Below, in pieces: positions 1 through 8,532 of a stretch of 64,000 nt of DNA. The notes beneath the pieces were generated by a model. It was not told the origin of the DNA. It made no database searches and saw nothing but the letters and a program-made list of their open reading frames with translations. Origin of the DNA: PXAP01 sp964520585 (GTDB lineage Bacteria > Bacteroidota > Bacteroidia > Bacteroidales > PUMT01); the NCBI GenBank assembly GCA_964520585.1, contig CAZFOO010000009.1:1-64000 (forward strand). The letters run 5' to 3'. Each line of letters opens with the position of its first letter. The stretch's first letter is position 1. The translations under genes and the position numbers were made by a program.

Positions 1-159
1 GTCAATAAAGTCGAAAACCCCGGCTACCAGTATCATAATTCCGGCTAGTGCTATATCATGAAAACTGAGCAGAATGGCCGCACATCCGGATAACATGTTG
101 AACATGGTGAAAACGGAAGGGATGCTTTTTTTAACGTATTTTATCGGTCTGGTCATCAT
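1..159 (-). CDS. pssA: CDP-diacylglycerol-serine O-phosphatidyltransferase, N-terminal fragment
   Basis: The gene enters from the left edge and only its first 53 codons are visible. Two adjacent ATG codons (ending at 159 and 156) could start it. The fragment has a short basic start, a segment IPSVFTMFNMLSG typical of bacterial PssA, two hydrophobic stretches (about residues 14-32 and 38-50), and ends at VFDFID, where the CDP-alcohol phosphatidyltransferase motif (D-G-x2-A-R) would begin. PssA makes phosphatidylserine from CDP-diacylglycerol and serine in the inner membrane, as precursor of phosphatidylethanolamine. The catalytic aspartates lie mostly outside the window, so another CDP-alcohol transferase is possible. 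Confidence 0.7.
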   Translation of the reverse strand, partial: MMTRPIKYVKKSIPSVFTMFNMLSGCAAILLSFHDIALAGIMILVAGVFDFID

Positions 160-212
160 AAATATTTTTAATCAGCTTAAAGTAGATCGATCTTATTTTA
201 CAATAAATATTG

Positions 213-220
213 CAAAAATA
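213..220 (-). promoter_or_regulatory. Putative -7 box for pssA
   Basis: On the minus strand this reads TATTTTTG, an exact match to the Bacteroidota -7 element TAnnTTTG, about 55 nt before the pssA start. No good -33 TTG is seen at the usual distance, so support is partial. Confidence 0.4.
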
Positions 221-236
221 AGTTAAAATTGATAGT

Positions 237-1361
237 TTGCATGGTATTCAGAGATATTTATATTTATTTGTATTGACAGAATCATTATATATAAAATTCA
301 TTGTTGTTGTATTGCTGTGTTTAATGCCAGTTGCAGCCATAGCGCAGACTGCCAAGTATTCCAATGAATTTTTGAATGTTGGTGTGGGGGCCAGATCTAT
401 TGGTATGGGAAAGGCTTTTGTAGCTACGGCAGATGATGTTACTGCTTCTTACTGGAACCCTGCCGGACTGGTAAAGCTTTCCGGAAAATACCAGGCAGGC
501 CTTATGCATGCCCAGTATTTTGCGGGTATTGCTAAATTTGATCATATAGGTGTGGCAGCCAAGCTTGACGAAGAAAGTGCCATTGGTGTTTCTGTGCTGA
601 GATATGGAGTTGATGATATTCCAAACACCACGGAACTGATAGACGGAGATGGAAATATGAGTTATGACAGGATAAGTTCATTCTCTGTAGCTGATTATGC
701 TATGATGATCTCATATTCGCGATCAAGCGGAATTGACGGACTTGATGCTGGAGGGAATCTGAAAATCATCAGACGGCTTACAGGCGAATTTGCTTCCGCC
801 TGGGGTTTCGGTATTGATGCTGCGGCCAGGTATTCATTTGAGGACTGGATAATCGGGGCGGTTGTCCGTGATGCCACGAGTACATTTAATGTTTGGCAAT
901 TCAATGAAGATAAACTGACTATCGGGGTTGCAGATTCAGTTTTTAATCTTCCTCCTGAAAATTCGCTGGAACTTACATTGCCACGTCTATATCTTGGGGT
1001 AGCAAGGACTTTTTCTTTCTCCGGAAAGATCTCTGTTGTTGCAGAAATAAATGCTTCCTTATCCTTTTCCGGCAAAAGTTCATCATTATTTAGCACAGGT
1101 TTTGCCGTTGCAGAACCTGTGGCTGGGATAGAAATCAATTATGGGGGAATTGTTTATTTCAGGTCAGGTCTTGGCAATTTGCAACGAGTTACCGAATTTG
1201 GTGGAGAAAAGAGATTGACAGCAGATCCTTCTGCAGGAGTAGGAATTCATCTTGGCAACTTTTATATTGATTATGCAATGAGTAATATTTCACCACAGAA
1301 CATAACACTCTATTCGAATATATTCTCCCTGAGATATGTTTTTAACCGGGATGAAGGGTGA
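237..1361 (+). CDS. PorV/PorQ-family outer membrane beta-barrel protein
   Basis: The protein has a hydrophobic signal segment (IVVVLLCLMPVAAIAQ) followed by the hallmark of this family: a conserved N-terminal stretch with FLNVGVGARSIGMGKAFVA, then ADDVTASYWNPAGL. The rest alternates like a porin barrel (FadL-like fold). PorV and PorQ relatives act in the outer membrane in type IX secretion and cargo attachment, which fits the T9SS sorting domain encoded at 29131-30363. The start is uncertain: the frame opens with TTG at 237, a second TTG at 273 would give a normal-length signal peptide, and no ATG lies upstream of the signal core. Which paralogue (PorV, PorQ or a family member without a T9SS role) cannot be told by eye. 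Confidence 0.75.
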   Translation: MHGIQRYLYLFVLTESLYIKFIVVVLLCLMPVAAIAQTAKYSNEFLNVGVGARSIGMGKAFVATADDVTASYWNPAGLVKLSGKYQAGLMHAQYFAGIAKFDHIGVAAKLDEESAIGVSVLRYGVDDIPNTTELIDGDGNMSYDRISSFSVADYAMMISYSRSSGIDGLDAGGNLKIIRRLTGEFASAWGFGIDAAARYSFEDWIIGAVVRDATSTFNVWQFNEDKLTIGVADSVFNLPPENSLELTLPRLYLGVARTFSFSGKISVVAEINASLSFSGKSSSLFSTGFAVAEPVAGIEINYGGIVYFRSGLGNLQRVTEFGGEKRLTADPSAGVGIHLGNFYIDYAMSNISPQNITLYSNIFSLRYVFNRDEG

Positions 1362-1413
1362 TTTTAGCTGTATTAAATAAAAATAATAAACACGAAAACC
1401 ATAATTTATTCTC

Positions 1414-1833
1414 ATGAAGATTGCTGTTGATTTTGACGGAACTATTGTAAATGATGATTATCCCGATATAGGTGAACCTATGTTGTTTGCCTTTGAAACA
1501 TTAAGAGAATTACAGAAACGGCAGCATCAGATAATATTGTGGACATACAGGACCGGTTCCGAACTTGACGATGCTGTTGAATTTTGCAGGAAAAACGGAA
1601 TAGAATTCTATGCTGTAAACAGCAGTTTTCCTGAGGAGAAATATGATTCCACCATAAGCAGGAAAATCCATGCACATGTATTTATCGACGACAGGAACAT
1701 CGGAGGATTTCCCGGCTGGAGCAAAGTATGGCAGATGCTCAATTCCGGACAGAGTGCAGAAGAAAGTCTGCGGTTCGAAGAAAAACCAAAAAATAATTTC
1801 TCTTTCTGGCAAAGGTTATTTGGAGTCAGATGA
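1414..1833 (+). CDS. HAD-superfamily phosphatase, BT0820-like
   Basis: A short 139-residue HAD hydrolase. Motif I is DFDGT with the nucleophile Asp6 and general acid Asp8. A motif II-like ILWTYRTG follows at about residue 42, and FIDDRNIGG near residue 90 supplies the metal-binding acidic pair of motif IV. The compact size without a cap domain matches the small Bacteroides HAD phosphatase family typified by BT0820. The substrate is unknown. It lies 52 nt after the PorV-like gene on the same strand, with no sign of a functional link. Confidence 0.8.
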   Translation: MKIAVDFDGTIVNDDYPDIGEPMLFAFETLRELQKRQHQIILWTYRTGSELDDAVEFCRKNGIEFYAVNSSFPEEKYDSTISRKIHAHVFIDDRNIGGFPGWSKVWQMLNSGQSAEESLRFEEKPKNNFSFWQRLFGVR

Positions 1834-1894
1834 ACCATCTCAGGTAAAGCAACCAGATAGGGGGAAATGAATTTTTTCATCCGTCTGTGAATAG

Positions 1895-1924
1895 TTTTGG
1901 CTGAATAAATTTAATGTATATTTG
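1895..1924 (+). promoter_or_regulatory. Bacteroidota-type promoter for the glutaminyl cyclase gene
   Basis: A TTTTG at 1895-1899 is followed after 17 nt by TATATTTG (1917-1924), an exact TAnnTTTG box. It touches the annotated start codons (GTG 1924, ATG 1927), so transcription would begin at or just after the start, implying a leaderless message or a later start at ATG 1954. Confidence 0.5.
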
Positions 1925-1926
1925 TG

Positions 1927-3063
1927 ATGATTCAGAATAACTTTATTAAGGAGATGTTGCTATTATACTTTTTTTTTATTGTGGTTTTCAGTTTCCTTGG
2001 TGGATGTGCCGGAAATGGTAACTCAAAAGGTTCAGATAAGGATTCTGATACCCGGCTTCAGCAATCAGCGGATACCCCGACTGAGCCATCCGGAAGAATT
2101 ATCTCCCCCTCTGATGGTGAAGTATTCTCTGCAGGTGACATTATAGAGATCGATGTCTCACTTGATGAAGATGCCGGAAGGGTATCTTCATCAGAATTAA
2201 AGGTAGATAATGAAAATGTTTCCTGCTCTGGTGATATACCCGGGGTTATTTCCTGGGATTCTTCTGGTCAGCCTGTGGGTAATCGCCGGTTGCGTCTGAT
2301 TGTTGATTTTGAAGATGGAAATCAGGATATTTATTCTTTGAGTATTGTTTTTAAATCTGATATAGTTCCCGACGTGTATACCTACAGGATAATAAACAGC
2401 TATCCTCATGACATGAAGGCTTTCACACAGGGCCTTGTTTATGAGTCAGGTTACCTTTATGAATCAACCGGTCAGTATGGCCGGTCAACATTACGGAAAG
2501 TCGATCTTGAAACAGGCCGGATTCTGCGTAGCCTTAATCTTGACCGTGAATTATTTGGTGAGGGACTTTGTATTCATGATGATAAGCTTTACCAGCTGAC
2601 ATGGAAATCCAGGGTAGGATTTATTTATGATAAAGAAACCTTTGATGTGTTAAGGAAGGTTGCTTATGAGAGTGAAGGATGGGGACTGACCAGTGACGGT
2701 CAGAACCTGTTGAAGAGTGACGGGTCTAACTATATATATGTGTTGGAGCCACAGTATTTTTCGGAAACTGATCGCATTGAAGTATACGATAATGAAGGCA
2801 GAGTCGGAAATCTGAATGAACTTGAGTTTATTGATGGAAAGATATATGCAAATGTCTTCGGCACTGATGAAATTGTTATTATTGAACGTGAAACCGGGAA
2901 AGTAACCGGGATTATTGATCTGACCGGGTTGCTGGACCGGCGGTACCGTCATCCTGACCTTGATGTACTTAACGGAATAGCCTATGATTCTGGGAACGAC
3001 CGGCTATTTGTTACAGGGAAGAACTGGCCGAGGTTATTTGAAATAGAAATGATGCCGGAATAG
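1927..3063 (+). CDS. Glutaminyl-peptide cyclotransferase, lipoprotein
   Basis: A lipoprotein: a hydrophobic N-terminus ends in the lipobox LGGC, so the mature protein is probably membrane-anchored outside the cytoplasm. Residues about 55-135 form an Ig/Big-like domain (RIISPSDGEVFSAGD). Residues 140-378 are the plant/bacterial-type glutamine cyclotransferase five-bladed propeller: the opening YPHDMKAFTQGLVY, then GQYGRSTLRKVDL, FGEGL, YESEGWGLTSDGQ, LNELEFIDGKIYANV and LNGIAYD are family signatures. It converts N-terminal Gln to pyroglutamate on exported peptides; many T9SS and periplasmic proteins of Bacteroidota carry pyroGlu after signal-peptide cleavage. GTG 1924 is an alternative start. 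Confidence 0.88.
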   Translation: MIQNNFIKEMLLLYFFFIVVFSFLGGCAGNGNSKGSDKDSDTRLQQSADTPTEPSGRIISPSDGEVFSAGDIIEIDVSLDEDAGRVSSSELKVDNENVSCSGDIPGVISWDSSGQPVGNRRLRLIVDFEDGNQDIYSLSIVFKSDIVPDVYTYRIINSYPHDMKAFTQGLVYESGYLYESTGQYGRSTLRKVDLETGRILRSLNLDRELFGEGLCIHDDKLYQLTWKSRVGFIYDKETFDVLRKVAYESEGWGLTSDGQNLLKSDGSNYIYVLEPQYFSETDRIEVYDNEGRVGNLNELEFIDGKIYANVFGTDEIVIIERETGKVTGIIDLTGLLDRRYRHPDLDVLNGIAYDSGNDRLFVTGKNWPRLFEIEMMPE

Positions 3064-3093
3064 TCCCTTCCCGGGCCATCATCAGATTACCTG

Positions 3094-4038
3094 TCAGACA
3101 GTTTCGGTAGTCAGTATCTTTATGCTCCGCGGAATGATCTCAAAGATAAATGGACTATGGCCAAGTGATTCACCATCTGTTTCAAGGTGTATGATTGGTT
3201 CGGAATCAATAAAAATGGATTTCCCCTTGTAAGATTCAACAGTATGGTGTTTGGTTATTGTTCCGTTATATAGTCTTTTAAGGTTCAGTATGACTTCGTG
3301 CTTTTTAATTTTATTAATGACAGTGACATCAAAAAACCCATCATTTGCCACTGCATGGGGAAGTTGCATCATTCCACCGCCATTATACTTGCAGATACCT
3401 ATACTGATATTAAATACATCATTACTTATTTCATGATTGTCTATTCTTATTTTTGTCCTGGTATGGCGGTATTTCATTAAACTAATGATAATGCTCTTAA
3501 GGTAGGTCCAGGCTCCGCCTTTCCCATTTTCTTTCATCTTGTTGGTTTTGCTAACTACCAGTGCGTCAAAGCCTATTCCGGCTATGTTGACAAAATAGCG
3601 GCATTTCTGTTCTATTCCCTGGTAATATTTTACTACCCCTGCATCCTGAACAAAGCCATTGTTTCTTTTTATGACAGATATTGCTTCTGCATAACCTCCG
3701 GGAATATTGAACATACGCGCCCAGTCATTTCCTGTGCCTACAGTGATCATGCCAAGTGATATCTCTGTGGTAGGATAGCGGTTTTGACTGAAGATGCCAT
3801 TAATAACCTCATTCATTGTTCCATCGCCACCCACTACAATCAGGTTTTTATATCCTTTTTTGATATGAGAGGCGGAAATACCTATAGCATGCCGGGGATA
3901 CTGTGTAAAGACGGCTTTGTAGTTAAATCCAGCTTTCTTAAGTAATGCTGATATTTCATCCCAGTCTTTTTCACCCCTTCGTCTGCCGGCATTTGGATTT
4001 ATAATGACCAGGGTCTCTTTTTCAGTTTCAGTTACCAT
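3094..4038 (-). CDS. Diacylglycerol kinase family lipid kinase (DagK/YegS-like)
   Basis: A 314-residue soluble lipid kinase. The N-terminus has the family opening VIINPNAGRR, and the nucleotide-binding loop VVGGDGTMNEVINGI carries the GGDGT motif. A later stretch TVGTGNDWARM is the second conserved block, and the C-terminal half has the beta-sandwich elements of the family (FNISIGICKYNGGGM, DGFFDVTVI). It probably phosphorylates diacylglycerol or a related lipid at the inner membrane, recycling lipid backbones. It is convergent with the glutaminyl cyclase gene (30 nt apart) and transcribed from its own promoter at 4129-4159. Exact substrate unknown. Confidence 0.87.
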   Translation of the reverse strand: MVTETEKETLVIINPNAGRRRGEKDWDEISALLKKAGFNYKAVFTQYPRHAIGISASHIKKGYKNLIVVGGDGTMNEVINGIFSQNRYPTTEISLGMITVGTGNDWARMFNIPGGYAEAISVIKRNNGFVQDAGVVKYYQGIEQKCRYFVNIAGIGFDALVVSKTNKMKENGKGGAWTYLKSIIISLMKYRHTRTKIRIDNHEISNDVFNISIGICKYNGGGMMQLPHAVANDGFFDVTVINKIKKHEVILNLKRLYNGTITKHHTVESYKGKSIFIDSEPIIHLETDGESLGHSPFIFEIIPRSIKILTTETV

Positions 4039-4128
4039 TAACTATATTAAAAAATTTTATTGAGTCAGTGATCTTCAATATAAATTATTCAGATAATTCA
4101 TGTCCTGCCTGCCTTTCTCGTGCCGGGT

Positions 4129-4159
4129 CAAACCTATGCTTTTTTTTTAATTTCTCAAA
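4129..4159 (-). promoter_or_regulatory. Bacteroidota-type promoter for the lipid kinase gene
   Basis: On the minus strand TTTG (4159-4156) is followed after 19 nt by TAGGTTTG (4136-4129), an exact match to the TTTG-N19-TAnnTTTG consensus. It predicts a leader of roughly 85-90 nt. Confidence 0.65.
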
Positions 4160-4376
4160 CAACTATTCATCTTCTGGAAATCAAAACGCATCACTTTTGT
4201 GAACCTGAATATCATGGAAAGTTGCGGAAAATAACAGATCTATTTATTAACAAATTTTGCGCGATGGGTGGAATGAGTTTTATGACATTGGATTGCAAAT
4301 GAGTTATTTCCGGAACGGTTGTTAATAAAGTGTTGAAAACCCCGGTTTTATTGTTCAAAACTCTGTTTCGGACTCA

Positions 4377-4409
4377 TTGAGCAGTTCTGCCATTTAAGTT
4401 GTATTTTTG
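4377..4409 (+). promoter_or_regulatory. Bacteroidota-type promoter for parAB
   Basis: TTG at 4377-4379, a 22-nt spacer and TATTTTTG at 4402-4409 match the consensus with a long but allowed spacer. Predicted leader about 55 nt. Confidence 0.5.
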
Positions 4410-4469
4410 GCCGGAAATCATAATAATTTTTTTAATATTGTGCTGAACCTTTTAAAAAATAAATCTTAG

Positions 4470-5270
4470 ATGGGGAAAGTTATTGCATTGGCTAATCAGA
4501 AAGGTGGCGTTGGGAAAACTACCACAGCAATTAATCTTGCCGCCAGCCTGGCCGTACTGGAGCAGAGAGTGCTACTTATTGACGCCGACCCGCAGGCAAA
4601 TGCAACCTCGGGTATGGGCTTTGACATCCGGACAATCAAAACCAGTATATATGAGTGTCTTATAGATGATCTTGATCCGAACGGTATATTGCTTAATACT
4701 GAAGTTGAAAAACTCGATCTCATGCCCTCGCATATAGACCTTGTCGGTGCCGAGATCGAGATGACAAATCTGCCGGACCGTGAACAGATCCTTAAAAAGG
4801 TTATAGAAAAAATTGAAGATAAGTATGATTTTATTCTGATTGACTGCTCTCCCTCTCTCGGCCTAATTACCCTGAATGCACTTACTGCATCCGATTCGGT
4901 TTTGATACCTGTTCAGTGTGAGTATTTTGCGCTGGAAGGATTAGGGAAGTTGTTGAATACTATAAAAATTGTTCAGAACAGGCTTAATACCACACTTGCT
5001 ATTGAGGGGTTCCTGCTTACAATGTATGATGCAAGGCTGCGGCTCTCAAACCAGGTAGTGGATGAGGTTAAAAAGCATTTTCAGCAGATGGTGTTCGAAA
5101 CAATTATTCAGAGAAACATCAAGCTTAGTGAGGCTCCAAGCTTTGGCAAACCGGTACTGATGTATGATATTAATTCCACCGGAGCGGTAAATTATCTCAA
5201 CCTTGGAAGAGAGATACTGCAGAAAAATGAAAAAACCAGGATTAGCGAGGCCGACAAAATAATTGAATAA
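4470..5270 (+). CDS. parA: Chromosome-partitioning ATPase ParA/Soj
   Basis: A 266-residue ParA-type ATPase of the short chromosomal class. The deviant Walker A KGGVGKTT is at residues 11-18, the A' motif is LLIDADPQANATSG, and Walker B is FILIDCSPSLGLIT. There is no N-terminal helix-turn-helix, unlike plasmid ParA proteins. ParA binds the nucleoid with ATP and moves ParB-parS complexes. The gene starts a plus-strand block: parB begins 26 nt downstream. The ATG at 4470 is the family start (MGKVIALANQKGGVG). Confidence 0.95.
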   Translation: MGKVIALANQKGGVGKTTTAINLAASLAVLEQRVLLIDADPQANATSGMGFDIRTIKTSIYECLIDDLDPNGILLNTEVEKLDLMPSHIDLVGAEIEMTNLPDREQILKKVIEKIEDKYDFILIDCSPSLGLITLNALTASDSVLIPVQCEYFALEGLGKLLNTIKIVQNRLNTTLAIEGFLLTMYDARLRLSNQVVDEVKKHFQQMVFETIIQRNIKLSEAPSFGKPVLMYDINSTGAVNYLNLGREILQKNEKTRISEADKIIE

Positions 5271-5296
5271 TTTTTGATAAATCATAAAGGAAACAT

Positions 5297-6184
5297 ATGG
5301 CTGCAAAGAAAAATGCTTTGGGCAGGGGCCTCAGTGCACTGATCACTGATGAAGAACCACGCAAAAGGGATAACCCTGCCCGCTCCGGACAGGACGAGAT
5401 AGATATCGGCCTTATAGAAGCTAACCCCTTTCAACCCCGGACGCGGTTTGAAGAAGAGTCCCTGCAGGAACTTGCAGCTTCGATAAGGGAACTTGGTATC
5501 ATTCAACCGGTGAGTGTCAGATATAAGGATGATGGAAAATATCAGCTGATTGCCGGAGAAAGAAGGTTCCGGGCTGCAAATATTGTTGGACTGAAGACTA
5601 TTCCTGCTTTTATCAGGACTGCCGACGATCAGGCGCTGCTTGAAATGGCTCTGGTTGAAAATATCCAGAGAGAGGACCTTGATGCCATTGAAGTTGCTAT
5701 AAGTTACCAGCGTCTTATGGATGAATGCAACCTTACACAGGAGACTCTGAGTGAAAGGGTTGGTAAGAAACGGTCTACTGTAGCCAATTACCTGCGGCTG
5801 CTTAAATTGCCTGCAGAGATACAGCTTGGCATTAAGCACCGGCAAATCAGCATGGGACATGCCAGATCAATCATCAATATAGATGATCCGGAAGGACAAA
5901 TTGACCTTTATCATAAGATCATCAACAATGATCTGTCAGTCCGGAAAGTTGAAGAACTGGTGCGTAATTACAGTAAAGAAAAACCCGAGGAACCGGATAA
6001 ACCCTCACCACTCAAATCCGATCCCGGTGAATACGGCACCCTGCGCGATCATCTGGCTGGTTTTTTCGGTGCCAACGTTGAATTCAGGCGTAATGAAAAG
6101 GGGAAGGGTAAAATAGTAATTCCTTTCAAATCCAATGAGGAGCTCGAAAGGATAGTTGGATTACTTGACAAGTTGAATACTTAA
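5297..6184 (+). CDS. parB: Chromosome-partitioning protein ParB/Spo0J
   Basis: A 295-residue ParB. The first 20 residues hold the ParA-stimulating region (KKNALGRGLSALI). Residues about 33-125 form the CTP-binding N-domain with GERRFRAA and ENIQRED, then a helix-turn-helix (LTQETLSERVGKKRSTVANYLRLLKLP) for parS binding, and a C-terminal dimerisation segment after a Pro/Lys/Glu-rich linker (about 220-240). It is co-transcribed with parA (26 nt). A weak AAAGGA lies 8 nt before the ATG. Confidence 0.95.
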   Translation: MAAKKNALGRGLSALITDEEPRKRDNPARSGQDEIDIGLIEANPFQPRTRFEEESLQELAASIRELGIIQPVSVRYKDDGKYQLIAGERRFRAANIVGLKTIPAFIRTADDQALLEMALVENIQREDLDAIEVAISYQRLMDECNLTQETLSERVGKKRSTVANYLRLLKLPAEIQLGIKHRQISMGHARSIINIDDPEGQIDLYHKIINNDLSVRKVEELVRNYSKEKPEEPDKPSPLKSDPGEYGTLRDHLAGFFGANVEFRRNEKGKGKIVIPFKSNEELERIVGLLDKLNT

Positions 6185-6230
6185 ATACCTAACTCTGCGT
6201 TATTTTGAAGTATCTCAACAAAACGGTGCC

Positions 6231-6848
6231 TTGAACAGTAAATCAGGAATTTTTATTTTATCACTGCTCATTCAGTCATTATTGCTGATTAATACCTGGG
6301 AAGCTTTTCCACAGGAGGATTCTCTGTATGTTAATAATAATCTGCAGGTTAAGGAATCAGAAGAAGGGTTTAAACCGGATCCCGCCAAGGCGGCAATGTA
6401 TTCTGCTGTTCTTCCTGGAATGGGCCAGGTGTATAACCGCAAATACTGGAAAGTCCCCATAGTTTATGCAGGCTTTGCCGGGCTTACCTGGTATACTATG
6501 TTTGCTCATGAAGAATTTGTCCGCTACAGAAATGCCATAGATTTTCGTGTTGATGGCAATCCTGAAACAATCGATGAGTTTGCGGGTGATGCCAGATATA
6601 CTGATGAAGTAATAACCAGGTTTAAGGATTATTACAGGAGGCAACGGGACCGCACAGTGATCTGGACCACATTGTTTTATGTTTTAAATATTATTGATGC
6701 AACTGTCGATGCGCATTTGTTTGAATTTGATGTAAGTGAGGACCTTGGCATGAAAATAGGTCCCTCTTTTCATGTGCCGGACCGGGCAATGCCGGGCAAT
6801 ATTGGTAAGCAAACCGGAATGGGTATTCGTTTCAGTGTGAATTTTTAA
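6231..6848 (+). CDS. DUF5683 membrane-associated protein
   Basis: A 205-residue protein with an N-terminal signal segment (residues 6-26) and the DUF5683 core: PAKAAMYSAVLPGMGQVYN, then NRKYWKVPIVYAGF with a hydrophobic helix, and a second helix near RTVIWTTLFYVLNIIDATVDAHLFEFDV. Function unknown. It follows parAB by 46 nt and precedes the MltD-like transglycosylase by 28 nt; as far as I recall this neighbourhood is common in Bacteroidota, suggesting a cell-envelope or division role (inference). The frame opens with TTG; no earlier ATG exists in frame. Confidence 0.8.
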   Translation: MNSKSGIFILSLLIQSLLLINTWEAFPQEDSLYVNNNLQVKESEEGFKPDPAKAAMYSAVLPGMGQVYNRKYWKVPIVYAGFAGLTWYTMFAHEEFVRYRNAIDFRVDGNPETIDEFAGDARYTDEVITRFKDYYRRQRDRTVIWTTLFYVLNIIDATVDAHLFEFDVSEDLGMKIGPSFHVPDRAMPGNIGKQTGMGIRFSVNF

Positions 6849-6876
6849 TATCTTTACCAGGTAAATACATATTAAA

Positions 6877-8433
6877 ATGAAGATACTGCTAACAACGTTA
6901 ATTGTTTTGCTCTTTCACTTTTGCGTCTGTTCCCTGTCCATTGCCCAGAATGGTGGAAGAACTCATGCAACTGATGATACCATTGATCTGAATTTTGAAA
7001 GAAACCTGGATAGCCTGGTCAATATCTGGTATGTCAAAAATGCCACGTTTCATGGTAATAGTAATGAAGACCCCGACACTGCCGGTTTGGTAGTTCCCCA
7101 TTTTCCCGACTCAGTATATATGCACAGGCTGGGCAATATCATTTCTGTAATTGATATGACCTTTAACAGGATTGTCAGGAATTACATTGATGTTTATACC
7201 AAAAACAGGAGGGAGCAGGTGGAGGTAATGCTGGGACTTACCGATTACTATTTTCCCGTTTTCGAGGAGGTGCTTGATTATTACGATTTGCCTAATGAAC
7301 TCAGGTATCTGCCTGTGATAGAATCCGCCCTTAATCCCCGTGCTGTTTCACGTGCCGGTGCCAGGGGGATGTGGCAGTTTATGTTTGGAACGGCAAGAAT
7401 GTACAACCTTACTATGAATTCTTTTGTTGATGAACGCCATGATCCTCTTGCCTCGACTCATGCGGCCGCCAGATATCTGAAAGATCTTTTCGGGATATAT
7501 GATGACTGGACTCTTGCCCTGGCAGCTTATAACTGTGGCCCCGGTAATGTCAACAGGGCTATCAGAAGGGCAGGCGGATCGAGAAATTACTGGGAAATAT
7601 ATTATTATCTTCCGAGGGAGACCCGGGGATATGTACCCGCATTTATCGCAGCCACCTATGCGATGACCTATTACAGGGAACATAAGCTTGTTCCTGTTGC
7701 CACAGAGTTCCCTCTACCTGCCGATACAATAATGGTAAACCGTGAACTGCACCTGATGCAGGTTGCAGAGGTACTTGATTTGCCGTTAGATATGTTAAAA
7801 GATATGAATCCCCAGTACCGGCGTGACATAATTCCAGCCCGTGAGCATTCCTATCCCCTGAGGCTCCCAATGGAACATGCTTCAAGGTTTATTGATCACC
7901 AGGACAGCATTTATGAATACATGGCCGATAAGTACCTGTCTCGCGAACATCTGGCAGTAACTCCGGGAAGGTCTGCTTATACTCCTGATCCGCCTGCGGG
8001 AAGGGCAAGAATAAATTATACGGTTAAAAACGGCGACAATCTGGGCTATATTGCTGAATGGTTCAATGTGCGGGCCTCTGACCTGCGCCACTGGAACAAT
8101 GTACGTGGTAACCTGATTCGTGCCGGGCAACGCCTTGTTGTTTATGTACCCCAAAATCAGTCAGATTATTACGATGAGTTGAACAATATGGGTTTTACCG
8201 AAAAACAGGCAAGATCAGGCAGAAGTCCAGCCGTGAACAAGTCCACCCTGCAAACCGTAGCAGATGAAAACGGAGAGTTTCTCTTTTATACTGTCAGACA
8301 GGGTGATACCTTATGGGATATTGCAAGGCAATTCCCCGGGGTGACTTACAGTGATATTCTCCGGCTTAATAACCTTAGCAGTGCAAAGCGTATTTTTCCT
8401 GGTCAGAAGTTGAAAATTAAACCGGCCGGCTGA
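6877..8433 (+). CDS. mltD: Membrane-bound lytic transglycosylase D-like, with LysM domains
   Basis: A 518-residue exported murein hydrolase. A signal peptide covers residues 1-24. The SLT/MltD domain spans about 130-270, with catalytic Glu149 in PVIESALNP and the blocks ARGMWQF, LAAYNCGPGNVNRAI and YVPAFIAA. Two LysM peptidoglycan-binding domains follow at about 379-424 and 469-516. It cleaves the glycan backbone to 1,6-anhydro-muropeptides in the periplasm. It sits in the block parA-parB-DUF5683-mltD and is followed by an SGNH/MBOAT acetylation pair, which could modify the same substrate. Confidence 0.92.
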   Translation: MKILLTTLIVLLFHFCVCSLSIAQNGGRTHATDDTIDLNFERNLDSLVNIWYVKNATFHGNSNEDPDTAGLVVPHFPDSVYMHRLGNIISVIDMTFNRIVRNYIDVYTKNRREQVEVMLGLTDYYFPVFEEVLDYYDLPNELRYLPVIESALNPRAVSRAGARGMWQFMFGTARMYNLTMNSFVDERHDPLASTHAAARYLKDLFGIYDDWTLALAAYNCGPGNVNRAIRRAGGSRNYWEIYYYLPRETRGYVPAFIAATYAMTYYREHKLVPVATEFPLPADTIMVNRELHLMQVAEVLDLPLDMLKDMNPQYRRDIIPAREHSYPLRLPMEHASRFIDHQDSIYEYMADKYLSREHLAVTPGRSAYTPDPPAGRARINYTVKNGDNLGYIAEWFNVRASDLRHWNNVRGNLIRAGQRLVVYVPQNQSDYYDELNNMGFTEKQARSGRSPAVNKSTLQTVADENGEFLFYTVRQGDTLWDIARQFPGVTYSDILRLNNLSSAKRIFPGQKLKIKPAG

Positions 8434-8532
8434 TAGCAGATAAACACCGGATGGTTTTTGTATTATAACGGTTATATTTCCGGGAGCCGTCGAAGAAATA
8501 AATGCACTGTTTTTTAATCATAGTCTGTGTAA

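Larger units (their letters stand above)
4039..4469. other. Intergenic region between divergent dagK-like gene and parA
   Basis: A 431-nt non-coding stretch holding two facing promoters (4129-4159 minus, 4377-4409 plus) and a small inverted repeat, AAAACC-CC-GGTTTT inside TTGAA...TTCAA (about 4333-4358). No tRNA, parS-like palindrome or convincing gene was seen. Confidence 0.6.

Noticed and set aside
4120..4302. A 60-codon open frame (GTG start) in the gap before parA.
   Set aside because: No recognisable motif, atypical composition, covers the dagK-like promoter; most likely chance.
4333..4358. Inverted repeat upstream of parA considered as a parS site.
   Set aside because: It does not resemble the conserved TGTTNCACGTGAAACA-type palindrome, and I saw no such palindrome in the window by eye.
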